Shown here: one piece after another, positions 21,201 through 31,003 of the stretch
Numbering within the stretch: the stretch's first letter is position 1
Layout: every line of letters starts with the position of its first letter
Assembly: GCA_033807695.1 (NCBI GenBank)
Contig: CM066301.1
Coordinates: 1,054,001 to 1,118,000 of the forward strand
Direction: 5' to 3'
Length of the DNA: 64,000 nucleotides
From: Daedaleopsis sinensis
Taxonomy: Eukaryota; Basidiomycota; Agaricomycetes; Polyporales; Polyporaceae
Position numbers and translations under genes: made by a program
The notes under the pieces: model-generated
Seen by the model: only the letters and a program-made list of their open reading frames with translations
Database searches by the model: none
Told to the model about the DNA's origin: nothing

Positions 21201-22766
21201 GGCGACCCGTCCTCTCTCTCCGAAGCTTTCGCCAGCCCGTTCGCTGCTCAATGGCGAACCGCTCTCGAAGACGAATTTAAATCTATTCGCGACCTCGGTG
21301 TCTATGAACTGGTACCTCGCTCTGCCGTTCCCGTTAACCGCAAGGTGCTCCGCGGCCGTCCCGTCTTCCGTCTGAAACGAAACGAGCTCGGTGAACCCGC
21401 TCGGTTCAAGGTCCGCTGGGTCGCTCGCGGTAACGAGGCTGTCTTTGGCCAGGACTACACCAAGACGTCTTCGCCGACCATGCGCATGGAATCCTTTCGA
21501 GTCATCTGTCACATCACCGCATCTCTAGGCTGGGAACTTCACCAAGTCGACATCAAGACCGCTTATCTCTACGGTCTTCTTGGCGATGGGGAAGAATGCT
21601 ACATGGAACAACCGCCCGGGTTCGAGGAACCTGGGAAAGAGTCCTGGGTCTGGAAACTCGTCAAAGGACTCTATGGACTCCCCAACAGCGGCCGCGTCTG
21701 GAACAGAACTATGGACGCTCACTTGAAGTCCGTCGGTTTCTCCCGCGTCGAATGTGAACTCAGCATCTACATTCGAGTAAATGCGGACGGCGGCGTCATC
21801 ACCGGCGCGTACGTGGACGATTTTCTAGCCGGGATTAGCTGCAGTCTCGCCGCTGCCCGTTTCAAAGACGACCTACGATCCGCCTGGGAGATTTCGGACC
21901 TCGGTGAAGCACGCTTCTGCGTGGGCATCGGCATTCGTCGTGACCGCGCCCTTCGCACCGTCTCCCTCTCGCAGACCGCCCTAATCGACAAGATCGTCAC
22001 CGACTTCCACCTCGGATCATCTACCCCGGTTTCCACCCCTATGGACCCCGCTGTGAAACTTTCTCGCGAGAACGCCTCCGTCGACCATGCGGCTGTAGCT
22101 CACCTGCCCTACCGATCACTCGTCGGCACCCTCAATTACATCGCCGTCGCCACTCGCCCCGACATCGCTTTCGCTCAGCAACAACTCTCCCAATTCCTCG
22201 ACTGTTTCACCGCCGAACACTGGGAGGCTGCGAAGCGTGTTGTACGCTATCTCAAGGGCACCCGTGATCTCGAACTCACGCTCGGTGGCTCGCGAGTTGC
22301 AAGCCTGCTCGGCTTCTCCAACTCCGACTGGGCACGCTGCCCTGATACTCGCAAGTCCGTCGGTGGCTACTGCTTTTCCCTAGGCTCCGGGGTCGTCTCC
22401 TGGGCCGCTCGAAAGCAACACTCTGTCGCCGACTCCTCCACAGAAGCCGAGTACATTGCCGCTGCAGACGCCTCCAAAGAATGTGTCTGGCTTCGTCAAC
22501 TGCTCGACGCCCTTCAGCACGCTCAACCCGGTCCCTCTCCTCTTTACATAGACAACAACGGTGCAATCATTCTTTCCAGTGACCAGTCCTTCCACGCACG
22601 TACGAAACATATTGAAATTAAACACCACATTCTCCGCCATCACACCTCCCAATCGCTCGTCGCTGTTCATTATATTCCAAGCGCGAACAACTTAGCTGAT
22701 ATCTTTACTAAACCCCTTGCATCTCCCACTTTCACTCGCCTCCGTGGCTTCCTCGGGCTATGTTAG
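18234..22766 (+). CDS. Copia gag-pol polyprotein, intact
   Basis: One uninterrupted 1510-residue frame from ATG 18234. In order: a Gag (UBN2-like) region to about residue 270; a CCHC zinc knuckle CDNCHRRTHPTDKC near 277; aspartic protease with DSG near 422; GAG-pre-integrase zinc region (RRYGHP then CEHC) near 553-592; integrase core with Asp in FIDAAGP, Asp in QIDNGE and Glu in NGRVERLHR (about 616-715); a Ser/Pro-rich linker; reverse transcriptase with the YVDD active site near 1192; and RNase H (DSSTEAEYIAAADA) near 1400. Together these copy and integrate the element RNA through virus-like particles. No stop or frameshift was found, so it may be active. Confidence 0.95.
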   Translation: MPSDPSASAAPGNQPPLAGGAGGTPGITGTPALTSTTAAPVLAPIKPYIVAGSVSSTIHAVIPEDKLLDLSRNNWHEWSKSITNTLAMCTGNLTSWLDGTTPCPNLMLWPTEYTIWVGNDRMIRAFCSARASGEDRALIDKAGSAPGMWTSLKNRHAKQGPYAQALRLRDLLNFKFDTAKPLATQARHISEECEHIVAMGTLSSDSLAVVAILHILNGGDLKHIANQLINAQSDVANPLTMARIIRIMELEQQQINAQPVAEAPLALAASRSDSRPPCDNCHRRTHPTDKCFQPGGRAFADRDRLLAEIRAKRKAKDGKPFDHSRQPLQKTADGTAYFIHNDTVVFPSSSSASPSTEFAGLAQSALFDVSPDLATDACIVDANVPPWILDLTSGKDSSGNHFAMATLEVAMTAADEAGKFIFDSGVTIHISPVRSDFEYFRSIPPQGIKGVNGALIYATGLGTIRHRLDNSSLRLDNTLYVPDAAVRLISVRALCDGPSDLSVTFARAGVTLTAPTGDVIFRGARSGHGLFTLTCPTFEAALVSMRQPNIETIHRRYGHPNYRTTWSIAQRLHASGTPVDLSEPPFKCEHCILGKQTRSSVPKTRSGEKSKAVGDLVFIDAAGPQATKSASGNLYSLDLLDDFSSKAWTFPTPTKSAMASVFRRFVTAFRAAGHTLRAIQIDNGELVSADIDSLCSELGIRVRRTAPYTSAQNGRVERLHRILMERSRTMRVAADVPENRWDEFYATACYLYNLTPSSTVPNHMSPEQLFTGKCPPTSHLREIGCRAFILIPTHNPKIRPRSFECVLIGYGADSKTYRCYHRSSHRVISSFHVEFIESHEDPLLHSSPLSTPPSPPQRASPGPPDEEETSAPPIPDPIIVPIPAPPPSSSPAPTLPSPPVPRSPLPILPAPREPRPTRIRQPSARAAAASGVPHMDRLRELVEESAAAGDRIRAERAARHGAWSAAADALWSDADIALAASLQLDSDYTGDPSSLSEAFASPFAAQWRTALEDEFKSIRDLGVYELVPRSAVPVNRKVLRGRPVFRLKRNELGEPARFKVRWVARGNEAVFGQDYTKTSSPTMRMESFRVICHITASLGWELHQVDIKTAYLYGLLGDGEECYMEQPPGFEEPGKESWVWKLVKGLYGLPNSGRVWNRTMDAHLKSVGFSRVECELSIYIRVNADGGVITGAYVDDFLAGISCSLAAARFKDDLRSAWEISDLGEARFCVGIGIRRDRALRTVSLSQTALIDKIVTDFHLGSSTPVSTPMDPAVKLSRENASVDHAAVAHLPYRSLVGTLNYIAVATRPDIAFAQQQLSQFLDCFTAEHWEAAKRVVRYLKGTRDLELTLGGSRVASLLGFSNSDWARCPDTRKSVGGYCFSLGSGVVSWAARKQHSVADSSTEAEYIAAADASKECVWLRQLLDALQHAQPGPSPLYIDNNGAIILSSDQSFHARTKHIEIKHHILRHHTSQSLVAVHYIPSANNLADIFTKPLASPTFTRLRGFLGLC

Positions 22767-22849
22767 TCTTCCATGCGAGGAGGAGTGTTCATATTGTTTT
22801 CCTTCTTTCCGTTCTTCTCCCCTTCCTCACGCTCCTTATGCTACCGTCG

Positions 22850-22866
22850 TTTGGGTCGAGGAGGAG
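22850..22866 (+). other. Copia polypurine tract
   Basis: GGGTCGAGGAGGAG lies immediately before the 3' LTR start, the expected place for plus-strand priming. A second GCGAGGAGGAG lies near 22776-22786. Confidence 0.6.
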
Positions 22867-23124
22867 TATTGAAGCCATAGGCGCCAACACGACCCTTCTC
22901 GGCATCACCCGAGTCGCTATAAGTATCCCCTCCATAGTCACAATACGAACCCTCACTCGTTCTACCATCATCGAGTGAGGTGAGCCCATACATACCCCCT
23001 CGTTATGTGTACCGTAACTGATGTATGTCCGTAGCGTCACTGACACACGGACTAGGTACACTAATCTAAACTCGTTCTACCATCATCGAGTGAGCGTCAC
23101 TGACACACGGACTAGCCTTTCACA
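22867..23124 (+). repeat. 3' LTR of Copia element
   Basis: Copy of 17822-18075 with an extra AGTA after CGCTATA and one A for C change near CTAAACTCG. It is followed by target copy CGGAG at 23125-23129. Confidence 0.9.
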
Positions 23125-23478
23125 CGGAGGGCGTGCGATGAGGACCTACTGAACGAAGGGGATGGATGGTAATTCAACGTAGAGGTGAACGTTCCGATTT
23201 TCAACTTTCAACAGTCAAGCTAGTGGAACCACGAGAACATCATGCATCATGCATCATGAACCTGACTGAGAGACTCAGGCCTCCTGCAGGCTTCTAAGTT
23301 CCCATCCGAGTCTGGTCAACATGTCAACCGAACACGTGATCGTGATGCATTGCCGAGAGTCCCCTCGGAGACTATTACCTTCGAAATTCAATAAAGCTTC
23401 AAGCAAAGCACTAGTACTTGAGTTAGTACTTGAGTCCGCTGAGAACCTACAGTGTTCATCTACTAGAACCTACACTGA

Positions 23479-23760
23479 CGCCGCTCGATGGTATGTATCT
23501 CATTCGAAGACGGGGACCGCGCAGTCGTCCGGGTCTTCTCCGGGGCGCACCAACGTCTGCGTACAGAAACGCGCCTTTCGAAACATACGTACAGCACGGA
23601 ACTCGTAACCTTGCTCAGCAGCTTCAACGGGTTCTCCGCCACCACGCTCATCGTCGACATACCATCGAGTCTGCCACACGGCCCACGCATCTCTGCGTGG
23701 CCGGAGGTCCTGTTCCCGCACTTCCGTCACCTCCACCGGCTCGACTCAAGCTGCTCGGCC
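23479..23760 (+). pseudogene. F-box gene fragment, duplicate 3' part
   Basis: About 90 codons aligning with 15810-16080 of the complete F-box gene: GDRAVVRVFSGA, LSKHTYSTELVTLL and SLPHGPRISAWPE are shared. It lacks the F-box and the C-terminus, and frame is lost near 23755. A duplication remnant. Confidence 0.85.
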
Positions 23761-23971
23761 GCGTCCCGGGAATCGTCATGGTCAATATCTACCTCTCCTA
23801 TCAGTATCGATACATTGGTACTGAACATCGCATGTAGCTTCACCAACGCGCGCATACTATATGAGCAACAAAGATACCCAGCTTGATGCAAAGTCAAAAA
23901 GCTGTGAGTTTGCATATCAATGTCGATAACCGGGCACATGCAGATGTGAAGACGTACATGAGCGACTGTTC

Positions 23972-25019
23972 CTACAGCATGCCGGCCGCCCATAACATGC
24001 GAGGAGACGAGCCCGACTTGAAGATGTTCGGATGGTTCCGCATGAACGTGGCCATGGCCTCCCAATACGTCTCGGATATGTCCCCTGGCAGCGGCTGCCG
24101 CTTCCACTTCTTCTTCAATCGCACGAATATCCCAATGGCAGGCTCGACAGTGGGGGGGTCGGGGATGTAGTAGCAGTAGCCGAGGGCGGCGGTGCTGGCG
24201 ACACACAGGCTGAGGGATTCTCTGAGTATACTGCGCTGGGAGGCGGTGAGCGCAGTGTCGTCCAGATACTGGGACTTCCATAGACCGTACTGACGATGGA
24301 TGACCGCGCCTGTGCCGGAAACGACGAAGGCGACGGTGATCCCGCCGCGGAATTCGGGGTGGCCGGCGGAATTCTCAGCTAGGTACAACGCTTCCATCTC
24401 CTGGCGCGCGCATCCTGCAGCTTCTCCCAACCGTCCTTCAGGAAGTACTGCTCCCCGCGGAGCGCAGTCTCGACGTGCGAGATCATGAACGCCTTGGCGG
24501 GGTTGTCGTCGGAAGCGTTCTCCCGCGGGTCGAGGAAGAAGACGACAGACCGCTGGGTCGCGAGGATCAGGTCGACACCGCCATCGAGCGCGACGGTGGC
24601 ATTGATCATGGCACGTATGGCGACCGTGTGGATATTCGACCAGGTCAATATGGCACTCGTAGGGGACATCATTGACGTGTACCCAAAGGACTCGTTCCCC
24701 AAGGACTCATCGATCTCTGGCCTCTCTGAACGACTCACGCATAGTGGCCTAGGAGTTCAAGAACATATATCAGTATACGGATCATATATCTGAAGTGCGG
24801 AGTGCCCTCAGACACGAAAGCACACTCGGCCAGGGAAGGAGCTCACTTGTGCGATGGCCACGATGACTGTTGGCACTCCTTGGTGGAATAATTGGGGACA
24901 TTGCAGCGGCCACAACGTTTGAGAGGCGCAGTGAGTTGTGAAGCGGATCTGTGGCAGAATGCGCAACTGTTGGGATTGCTGGACAAGAGCATCGAGCCGA
25001 TGACGCCTGGCTTGTCCAT
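23972..25019 (-). pseudogene. MYND-finger gene, frameshifted duplicate
   Basis: Same exon plan as the intact copy: exon 1 25019-24847 (173 nt, identical length), intron 24846-24749, exon 2 24748-23972. Exon 2 is 777 nt against 769, giving a frameshift near 24410 in the region after LKDGWEKLQ. The zinc ligand equivalent to C45 is Ser (NYSTKEC for MYCSKEC). Both changes suggest loss of function. No Copia element sits in its upstream region, so it shows the ancestral promoter arrangement. Confidence 0.85.
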
Positions 25020-25367
25020 TCTGAGATGTCAATGGCAGATCTAGGGGAATAAGGTGTTCTCGAGAGTTAGTAGCGAGATTGTCTCCCCTAGGCAGACTAT
25101 GAGGATCTACTGAACGGGGGATGAACGGTCCTTCAACGTACTTAGAGGTGAACGTTCCAGTGTTCAACTTTCAACAGTAAAGCTAGTCAGACCATGAGAG
25201 CATCATGCACCATGACTAGACTGAGAGACTTCCAAGTTCCAACAACCTCCAGGCTCCGATTCATCGTGATAACCAAACACGTGATCGTGAGGCTTCAATA
25301 AAGTTCTAAAACCTCCTCCTCCTTGAGTACGCTAAGAACCTACACCTTTTCATCTACTAGAGCAACG

Positions 25368-25949
25368 ATTCTCGACCATGACTCGCGACGGATCAATGCT
25401 CCAGTTCCATGTCAAGGTTATGTATTCCGAGTCGTGACGGTCATCCTGCCATCGAGGTCAGGTTTTCAGTAGGACGAAAGGCAAGGGAATTTCACGTACG
25501 AGCCCCTGATCTACGTGCTGTGGCATGACGGTAGATGACGGTGCACTACGGTGCATTGTCAGCTATCGTCAGCAGCAATGCGGGACACGAGACGTGACGA
25601 ACCGTTGGAGCGATCACGGAGTCGTAACTTGCCCGCGACTACTTACACACCAAACATCCAATCCTCCCAGGCTACTAGGAATCTCCGGCGGTGCTCTAGG
25701 ATCTGGACACTGGAGAGATAGAAAGACCGGCTGGGTTTTGCAGAAGAATCAGTCATCTCCACTGCGGTTTTTAGAGCTCTCAGAGAAGGGGCAAGCCGGA
25801 GGTGACCATCGTCCGAATGGTCTGCCTAAGCCGCGCCGACGGTGGAGCACCTCTGCGTCGGTCGCATGTAGTATCCGAAGACCGTATCGAAGGATTGTGG
25901 ACCAGAACCAATTGCAAGGCGATAGATAGTACGAGCGTCCGAAGGATAA
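25368..25949. other. Intergenic, nothing recognised
   Basis: No domain, repeat or splice-consistent gene was seen. The ORFs at 25525-25929 and 25749-25970 look random. Confidence 0.4.
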
Positions 25950-26520
25950 ATTTTCACGAGGTTTGTGCATCCAGTAAGTCGATCCTCGCTGAGAGCAGCG
26001 TGGTCAAGATTTTTAGGTCTCCAGAGATCGAGGCACCCATACCAGGCCCGTACTGCAGACTATGTAGATGTGAGGTCAACAGGAGAATCGTTCCGGATGC
26101 GTGCTTCCACCTGTTCTCGACGAGTGCCAACGAGTCTTGATCATCACGAAGAGTAGACTCATCGACGTATCTAGAAAGCCTTAGCGGGATCGACGTTTGA
26201 TGCATAACGTCGGCGGAGGAGGTGGATGACAAAAGACTGGCCAGTCGTGACGAACCGGTCGATGCCGCCTTTGAGAAACGATAGCACGGGCCATGGCCTG
26301 CTATGGCCTCGCACGGTGACGAGTCGACCCCGAGGCACAGTGCCCTGGAGACCATCAGATGTCAGTGTACCCTCCAGTTCACGCTGAGTATTCTTTATGA
26401 AAGTCGAAACTAACTTGCGTACTTACATGTTCAAACCACGGTGACTTCTGGCATTCCTCCCTGCAGCTGAGTATTTGACACTTTGCAGCCACATCATCTC
26501 TTGAAGTGAGCTCGAGGTTA
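25950..26520 (-). pseudogene. Strongly decayed MYND-finger gene remnant
   Basis: On the minus strand near 26520-26427 the translation has LSCREECQKSPWFEH followed by a GTAAGT donor, matching the second half of the MYND finger (YCSKECQxxxW..H) and its intron position. Further on, near 26190, VDPAKAF followed by a stop matches DNPAKAF of the intact protein. The frame shifts several times between. The first cysteine pair is not recognisable. Best read as a fourth, oldest copy in the window. Confidence 0.55.
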
Positions 26521-26995
26521 TATCTGGGGCCACCCCTCCATAGTCATGATCAAGAGCGAAGTGGTTAGATGCACATAGCAGAATTCTAGCGAGATCAGGA
26601 TCTCAGGGCGTGTCAGATGCTGAAGGCGAGCAACCGGGGATGGTGGGAGGAGTGAAGAGACCGATCACAAAGCGCGTGCATGTGATCGTGACGCGGTGGG
26701 ATGACGCCACCTCGCGAGCGAGAGAGGCTGCTTACCCATCTCCGAGTCTTACTACCACTCTACAGCTAGCTTACCTACCTATAAGTATAATCCAGTCTGG
26801 CGTCCCCATCGATCCTCGTCGTTCGTTCTCCTTCCCTTCTTCTCCCGCTTTCCCGCACAACAACCATAGCATCTCGCCGCCTCCTCCAGGTCAGCATGCC
26901 CGGTGTCCTCGTACCCGCGACGCTTTCTCACCGCGCTGGGCACGCGTCGCGGACCACAGATCTCTCGAGCATTATCCACAGGTAGTGCCGCCAAG

Positions 26996-29057
26996 ATGCC
27001 TCCCGTCACGAAGCCTGGTCACGACCAGTACGACATTGTTTTTATCGGCGGTGGAAGCGGTGGTGTCGCGGGCTCGGTGAGTGTCAGATCCTGCATTGCA
27101 ATTGCCCCGTACGGTCGACCTCGCAATATTCCTCGCGTGAACTGTTGTCTTGGTCTCGTAACCAGACGGTATTTAGGGACGGTTCTCTGTTTGGGAGGCG
27201 GAGATAGAAAAACCCAAGCAGAGAACCGTCCTATAACGTCTGGTGAACTTCGTATAGACGGGTGGGGGTATCCCAAATAACTGTCCTCTGCATGCGTTTT
27301 TCGCACTCCTCCGCCCCTTTCGGAGAGTTCCTATACGTCGGGACTACTGTTGTCTATGTCGGTGTATTGGCCAAGCACGAAGATGTACGGGGCATACAAC
27401 GGGTCATCATGTCCTTCTGCGTATGCGTGCGGAGACGGCGCATGTCACGCATGTGGTCTACCGTGGTGATTTACACAGGTACTCATGCCCCCCGAAGCGC
27501 AGGGCTGCATCCTATGGCGCAAGAGTCGCGCTCATTGAGGCCTCCGAGAAACTCGGTGGAACCTGTGTAAACGTCGGTATGTCATTGGCCTCTCTGGCGT
27601 CTGCACCCCGCTCACGCACTACGGCTTCCAGGATGCGTGCCCAAGAAGGTACGCGCACGCAGCCAGCCCAGCATGCCTGCCCTTCTAACTCCTTCCCGAA
27701 TCCCAGATAATGTGGCACGCGGCCGACATCGCGGAGAAGATCCGCCACGCCGAGGGCTACCAGTTCAAGGGTCCCGGCATCGGCGCCCCGCAGTTCTCGT
27801 GGGCGACCTTCAAGCCCCAGCGCGACGCCTACATCCGCAGGCTGAACGGCATCTACGACTCCAACGTCGGCAAGGAGGGCGTCGAGCTGCACCACGGGTA
27901 CGCGCGCGTGCTCTCGCCCTCCTCTGTGCAGGTCACGCGCCCCGACGGCTCGACGTACACGCTCAACGCCGCGCGCATCTGCGTCGCGACCGGGGGCCGC
28001 CCGACGGTCCCGAGCGACGCGGAGATCCCGGGGGCGAGCCTCGGGATCGACTCGGACGGGTTCTTCGACCTCGCGGAGCAGCCGCGGCGCGTCGCGGTCG
28101 TCGGCGCGGGGTACATCGCGGTCGAGCTCGCGGGCGTGCTGCACACGCTCGGCAGCGCGGTCACGATGCTCACGCGCGGGGAGACCGTGCTGCGCACGTT
28201 CGACCCGACCATCGGGGAGACGCTCACGAAGTGGATGAAGCACACCGGCATCGGCTTCCGCCACGGGGCGAAGGTGCAGAAGGTCGAGGGCGCGCGCGGC
28301 CAGGGGCTCACCGTGCACCTCGAGGGCGGGGAGACGCTCGAGGTCGACACGCTGATCTGGGCGATCGGCCGGCACGCGAACACGGAGGGCCTCGGGCTGG
28401 AGGAGGTGGGCGTGACGCTCGACAAGAAGGGGGACGTCGTCGTCGACGAGTTCCAGGAGACCGGGGTGCCGGGCATCACCGCGCTCGGGGACGTCGCGGG
28501 CAAGGCGCTGCTCACCCCCGTCGCGATCGCGGCCGCCCGCCGCCTCGCGAACCGCCTGTTCGGCCCTGAGCAGTTCAAGACCCAGAAGCTGAACTACGAC
28601 GACATCCCCACCGTCGTCTTCTCGTGCGTCGCGTCGCGTTCCTCGCGCGCATGTTGCTGACCCCGCGCAGGCACCCGACGATCGGGACCGTCGGGCTGAC
28701 GGAGCCCGAGGCGCGCAAGAAGTACGGCGACGAAAACATCAAAGTATACAAGTCGTCCTTCCGCGCGCTCTACTTCTCGATGGTCCCCGAGGAGCACAAG
28801 GAGCCGTCCGTGTACAAGCTGATCGTCGCGGGCCCGGAGGAGCGCGTCGTCGGCATCCACATCCTCGGGATGGGCTCGGACGAGGTCATGCAGGGCTTCG
28901 GGGTCGCGGTGAAGATGGGCGCGACGAAGGCGGACCTGGACGACACCGTCGCGATCCACCCGACGTCGGCGGAGGGTGCGTGGTCACTGGTCCGTGTGCG
29001 GTTCCGTGCTGGCGCTGACCGCTCTCGTTGTTTGCAGAATTGGTTACGCTCCGGTGA
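26996..29057 (+). CDS. GLR1: Glutathione reductase
   Basis: Six exons: 26996-27076, 27498-27576, 27632-27648, 27707-28623, 28671-28975 and 29038-29057, total 1419 nt, 472 residues. The enzyme reduces glutathione disulfide with NADPH and FAD in cytosol and mitochondria. Visible: FAD-binding GGGSGG at 18-23; redox disulfide C50/C55 in [18 protein letters not shown] Rossmann motif [15 protein letters not shown]; second FAD site ALGDV; and the C-terminal catalytic HPTSAEE with H461 and E466. Exon 3 is only 17 nt and intron 1 is 421 bp, long for this genome, with a hairpin insert. In-frame sequence upstream of the ATG (from 26903) resembles a mitochondrial presequence but has no AUG. The start was chosen at [13 protein letters not shown], which fits cytosolic homologues. 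Confidence 0.92.
27161..27244. repeat. 84-bp hairpin (MITE-like) in intron 1 of GLR1
   Basis: Arms of about 32-34 bp: ACCAGACGGTATTTAGGGAC and onward, against GTCCTATAACGTCTGGT in inverted orientation, sharing GACGGTTCTCTG. The loop is about 17 nt. No clear target duplication was seen. It explains part of the unusual intron length. Confidence 0.75.
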
Positions 29058-31003
29058 GGGACATAATGGAACTGGTAGTAACACTCTTGTATGCCTAGAC
29101 CACCTACAACGGATATGCACACCCCATTTTAAACATATACATATCGACCGCGCAAGGACTGAACAGCACACTTTTTGTTGGAGAAGACCATTTCATTGCC
29201 AAGACGACGCCCGACAACGACAACGAATACCCAGGTGCATACACTATATAACCAGCTTCGGGCCCAGAGCAATCCCTGAGGCCTGAGCCTGAAACACGGG
29301 CAAGCGAGCGTGTACAGTAAGGTAAGTCCAATCGAGCAGAGAGTACGTAGTATGTATGTAACTGTAGCTGTAGCTGTAACGGAGTGCGGACAACGGACCA
29401 GGGAAGAGATAGACAGATATAACGAGGGGATCCGGGACGACTTGCCAGGAAGAGGGGGTGGCGCACGGGAGTCAGCACTCAGTACTCAGTATTCATGAGA
29501 GGGAAAAAGCCGCGAGTTGTAGTTACCTATTCTCTTCCACGTGAAGATGGTGGCGAAAAGCCGTTGAAAAGGTCGTTTTCAAGAGAATAGGTGACTACGA
29601 GAACCGCCTTTTCTTCCGCAGAAAATCGGGGCCTGCCTGCCGTGTCGGAGCCGGACTGTCGGAGTCGTCGCGGTCGTCTGCAGCACCGTGCACGCACTGT
29701 CCGGAACGGGCACGCTCCAGCTATGATGATCGAGAGTCCTGTATACCACATGCCACACGCGCGGCCTGAGAAGAGAAGACAAAGAGCGGGGAGAGAGCGG
29801 GGATCCAGGGAAAGCGGGAAAGTAGGGAGAAGGGAGAAGGGAGGATCCGGAGAGGGAGAAGGGACAGCTACTGTACACGACTAAAGGGATCCAGTGAGAT
29901 ATATATCCGAAGGGTGCGGCCCGAATAAGCGACAACGGAAAGGACGAACGGGAAAGCGGGAGGCAGGGAGGGAACGGCGAGGAGGGAGGGAGCAACGTTA
30001 ACGGGGGAGGGACCAAGAAAACGCGATGCGCAGATGGAGCAGCGGTTTATGCGGGTGCCATGCGGGTGTATGTCTGTGTCTGCGTGTCTGTATAATGGAT
30101 GGATGCGTCAGAACTGGCGGTGCGTGTGCGTGCGGACTCGATGTACGCGAGTGAGAGGAGCCGGGTGGAGGGGGAGTCGGTGCAGGGGAGCGAGAGGAGC
30201 GGGAGCAGAAGCAGAAGCACGGGCGTGCATTATACTGTTACGAGCGATAGGCGCCGCTGCCCCCCACGCCATGCCATGATGCAGGTGCAGGTGGAGCTGA
30301 GGGGTGGTGGAACGAGGGGGGCGGCGGGACTAGAGCCTTGGAGGCGCGATATGGTATGCACACGGACGAGGGATACAGTGTACAGGATGGGAGACGACGA
30401 GCGGCGGAGGAGCAGTATAAGTCAAGCAGAGATGGGAGACGGAGGACGGAGACGGTGCCTGTGCGGCTTTTGACAGAAGACGAGACGAGACGAGATCGAA
30501 GGCGGGCGGCGGGCGGGCCAGAATATGCACAGGCGAAGGCGGAGATTACGCCCGCCGGAAGGCGTCAACGGCGGGCAGGGCGTAGTGTAGTTTGCTGCGG
30601 AGGTGGTGGGGTGGAGGTGGAGGTGGTAGTGTACAATGCACGTCCAGCGTCGGCGAAGGGTGTAGTACAACGCTCACGAGCGGGCGCGGGGTGATAAGAT
30701 ATATGCTACAGCCCAGCAGCACGCTTCGCGGGGAGGGCCCCTGCAGCTGTCGGAGCGCTGTCATGCGTGCGTGCGTCTCGCCTGCAGACTCCAGAGTCGA
30801 CGTCCAGATGCCGTACGCGGGCACGCGCGATGCGCGTGCGTGACGGCTCGAGGGTGGCTGGGGAGTATATTATGGGCATGAGAGGCGTGCAGGGGTGGTC
30901 GACCGGTGGGGGGTGCAGGTAGGCAGAAACAGGTAGGGAGCAGGGAGTGGTGAGTGGCGAGTGCGGGCGACAGGCGACGAGACAGACGGGCTGCTCGCGC
31001 TCC
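29058..31003. other. Intergenic region, GLR1 3' side
   Basis: Nearly 2 kb without a recognisable gene between two convergent genes. The 29750-30700 part is purine-rich on the plus strand (GGGAGAAGGGAGAAGG-type words). ORFs here are low-complexity shadows. A hairpin repeat lies at 29519-29598. Confidence 0.5.
29519..29598. repeat. 80-bp inverted repeat, MITE-like
   Basis: Arms GTAGTTACCTATTCTCTT (29519-29536) and AAGAGAATAGGTGACTAC (29581-29598) pair at 17 of 18 positions around a 44-nt centre. Unrelated to the hairpin in the GLR1 intron. Confidence 0.7.

Larger units (their letters stand above)
17822..23124 (+). mobile_element. Complete Ty1/Copia LTR retrotransposon
   Basis: A 5303-bp element flanked by the 5-bp target duplication CGGAG (17817-17821 and 23125-23129). 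The LTRs are nearly identical, differing by a 4-bp indel (AGTA) and about one substitution, so insertion is recent. The internal region has a primer-binding site, one 1510-codon gag-pol frame and a purine tract. The order protease, integrase, reverse transcriptase, RNase H defines Copia. The empty site can be seen in the duplicated locus near 25070, where equivalent sequence continues without the element. Confidence 0.95.
23479..25367. repeat. Tandem duplicate of the F-box/MYND segment
   Basis: Parallels 15810-17821 plus 23130-23478 (the first copy, interrupted by Copia). It contains the F-box 3' part, the MYND gene and the same upstream tail ending AAGAACCTACACC-like then TCATCTACTAGA. A stretch matching about 16090-16555 of the first copy is missing. 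The first copy ends near 23470 at the same word, so the junction is head to tail. Confidence 0.8.

Noticed and set aside
27512..28375. 287-codon minus-strand ORF opposite glutathione reductase
   Set aside because: GC-rich antisense shadow of a well-supported gene, Arg/Asp-rich with no motif.
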